The notes under the pieces: model-generated
Told to the model about the DNA's origin: nothing
Seen by the model: only the letters and a program-made list of their open reading frames with translations
Databases searched by the model: none
Translations under genes and position numbers: made by a program
DNA from: Hyposmocoma kahamanoa
Lineage: Eukaryota; Arthropoda; Insecta; Lepidoptera; Cosmopterigidae
Reading direction: 5' to 3'
NCBI RefSeq assembly: GCF_003589595.1
Contig: NW_020653945.1
Span: 24,527,929-24,591,928 of the forward strand
DNA: 64,000 nucleotides
In this document: piece after piece, positions 63,506-64,000 of the stretch
Position numbering within the stretch: the first letter of the stretch is position 1
How the letters are laid out: the number at the start of each line of letters is the position of its first letter

Positions 63506-64000
63506 GTGAAGGTGTTCACAGGCGCCCCCCCGAAGGGGTTCCCGCCTTGTCGTGGCGGGGGGGCTCTAGTAGCCGTGGTCGATTTCATCCCGCGGTGAAG
63601 CTAAGAGGAACCCACGGGGCCGGCCGATGGTGAGAGACGTGTCGGTGTGTCGTTGCCGCTCGTCCTGTCCTCCGCGACCCTGGCGGGGCTGCACCGCTTT
63701 CGACGATGCAGTGGTGGCGGAACCGCGGGGGAAGAGACGTGTCGGTGTGTCGTTGCCGGTCGTCCTATTCTCCGCGGCCGAACTTGGGCGGTTGGCCCGT
63801 GGTGGGCGCTCCAAGGGGCTCTCTTCGGAGAGTCCGCGCGGAGGCGCGTTAGGTGTTGCGGCGGAGCCTGTCATCAGATCCGCCTTTGAGTGGATGCTGT
63901 CCTGGCCCCCCATGGCCCCTGGGTAGCGGACTCGGGGGAGTTCGCTGCCCAGTATAAAGGGGCCCGGGATGGAAGGCTCGTCTGGTGTTCGGCGAGCCTC
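63506..64000. other. CpG-rich block with 100 bp direct repeat, cut by window edge
   Basis: GC content far above the rest of the window. AGAGACGTGTCGGTGTGTCG at 63634 recurs exactly 100 bp later at 63734, with TTGCCG(C/G)TCGTCCT following each. TATAAAGGGGCCCGGG lies at 63953-63968. Open frames exist on both strands: plus 63627-63926, and minus 63913-63566, the latter rich in P/R/S/T. A LINE 5' UTR or 3' UTR, or the start of another element beyond the edge, are the likeliest readings. Confidence 0.45.

Noticed and set aside
1..64000. CRISPR array, operons, prophage or other bacterial systems
   Set aside because: No regularly spaced direct repeats of the right size; all recognisable proteins are eukaryotic transposon proteins.

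Overview
The window looks like nuclear DNA of a moth or butterfly (Lepidoptera). The grounds are the kinds of repeats present: RTE-like LINE remnants ending in the 'CACGCCTATTTCCCAT' 3' tail, R1-type and Dong-like LINE tails, a CR1/Zenon-like 3' fragment, tRNA-headed SINEs with (ATT)n tails, an arthropod-type Ty3/Gypsy gag, a mariner tail, and very AT-rich unique DNA between them. The species assignment is inference. I found no intact host gene, no true tRNA or rRNA gene, and nothing bacterial; operons, ribosome binding sites and CRISPR do not apply.

Layout. 0-5 kb: copies of an abundant ~280 bp repeat, a LINE-like 3' tail, an RTE-like reverse transcriptase remnant (2.5-4.1 kb) and a perfect foldback element. 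5-9 kb: mostly featureless. 9-22.6 kb: SINEs, a TA-flanked inverted-repeat element whose relative lies inverted 7 kb away, the 3' end of an R1-clade LINE (12.9-13.8 kb), a Dong-like insertion in an ATT repeat (16.1-16.5 kb), two MITE types and an interleaved inverted-repeat structure (21.9-22.6 kb). 22.7-27.1 kb: a decayed full-length LINE. 27.4-32.6 kb: MITE, SINEs and an unidentified coding fossil. 32.7-37.3 kb: the best-preserved object, a Jockey/CR1-superfamily LINE with a 979-residue uninterrupted ORF2 and an ORF1 split by a (TTTC)8 microsatellite. 38-48.7 kb: SINE-LINE composites, a Gypsy gag/RT remnant, LINE tails and a textbook 247 bp TA-flanked MITE. 49.2-53.8 kb: a second decayed full-length LINE of the 22.7-27.1 kb type. 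54-64 kb: repeats, a mariner transposase tail, two LINE halves pointing at each other, a large foldback, and at the right edge a LINE C-terminus followed by a CpG-rich block with a 100 bp direct repeat.

These elements do not form a shared pathway. The larger ones encode autonomous retrotransposition (endonuclease plus reverse transcriptase); SINEs and MITEs are non-autonomous. Large elements are predominantly on the minus strand, as in a uni-strand piRNA locus, though that is only an inference. Most copies are broken by stops and frameshifts; the 32.7-37.3 kb LINE is the only plausible recent arrival.
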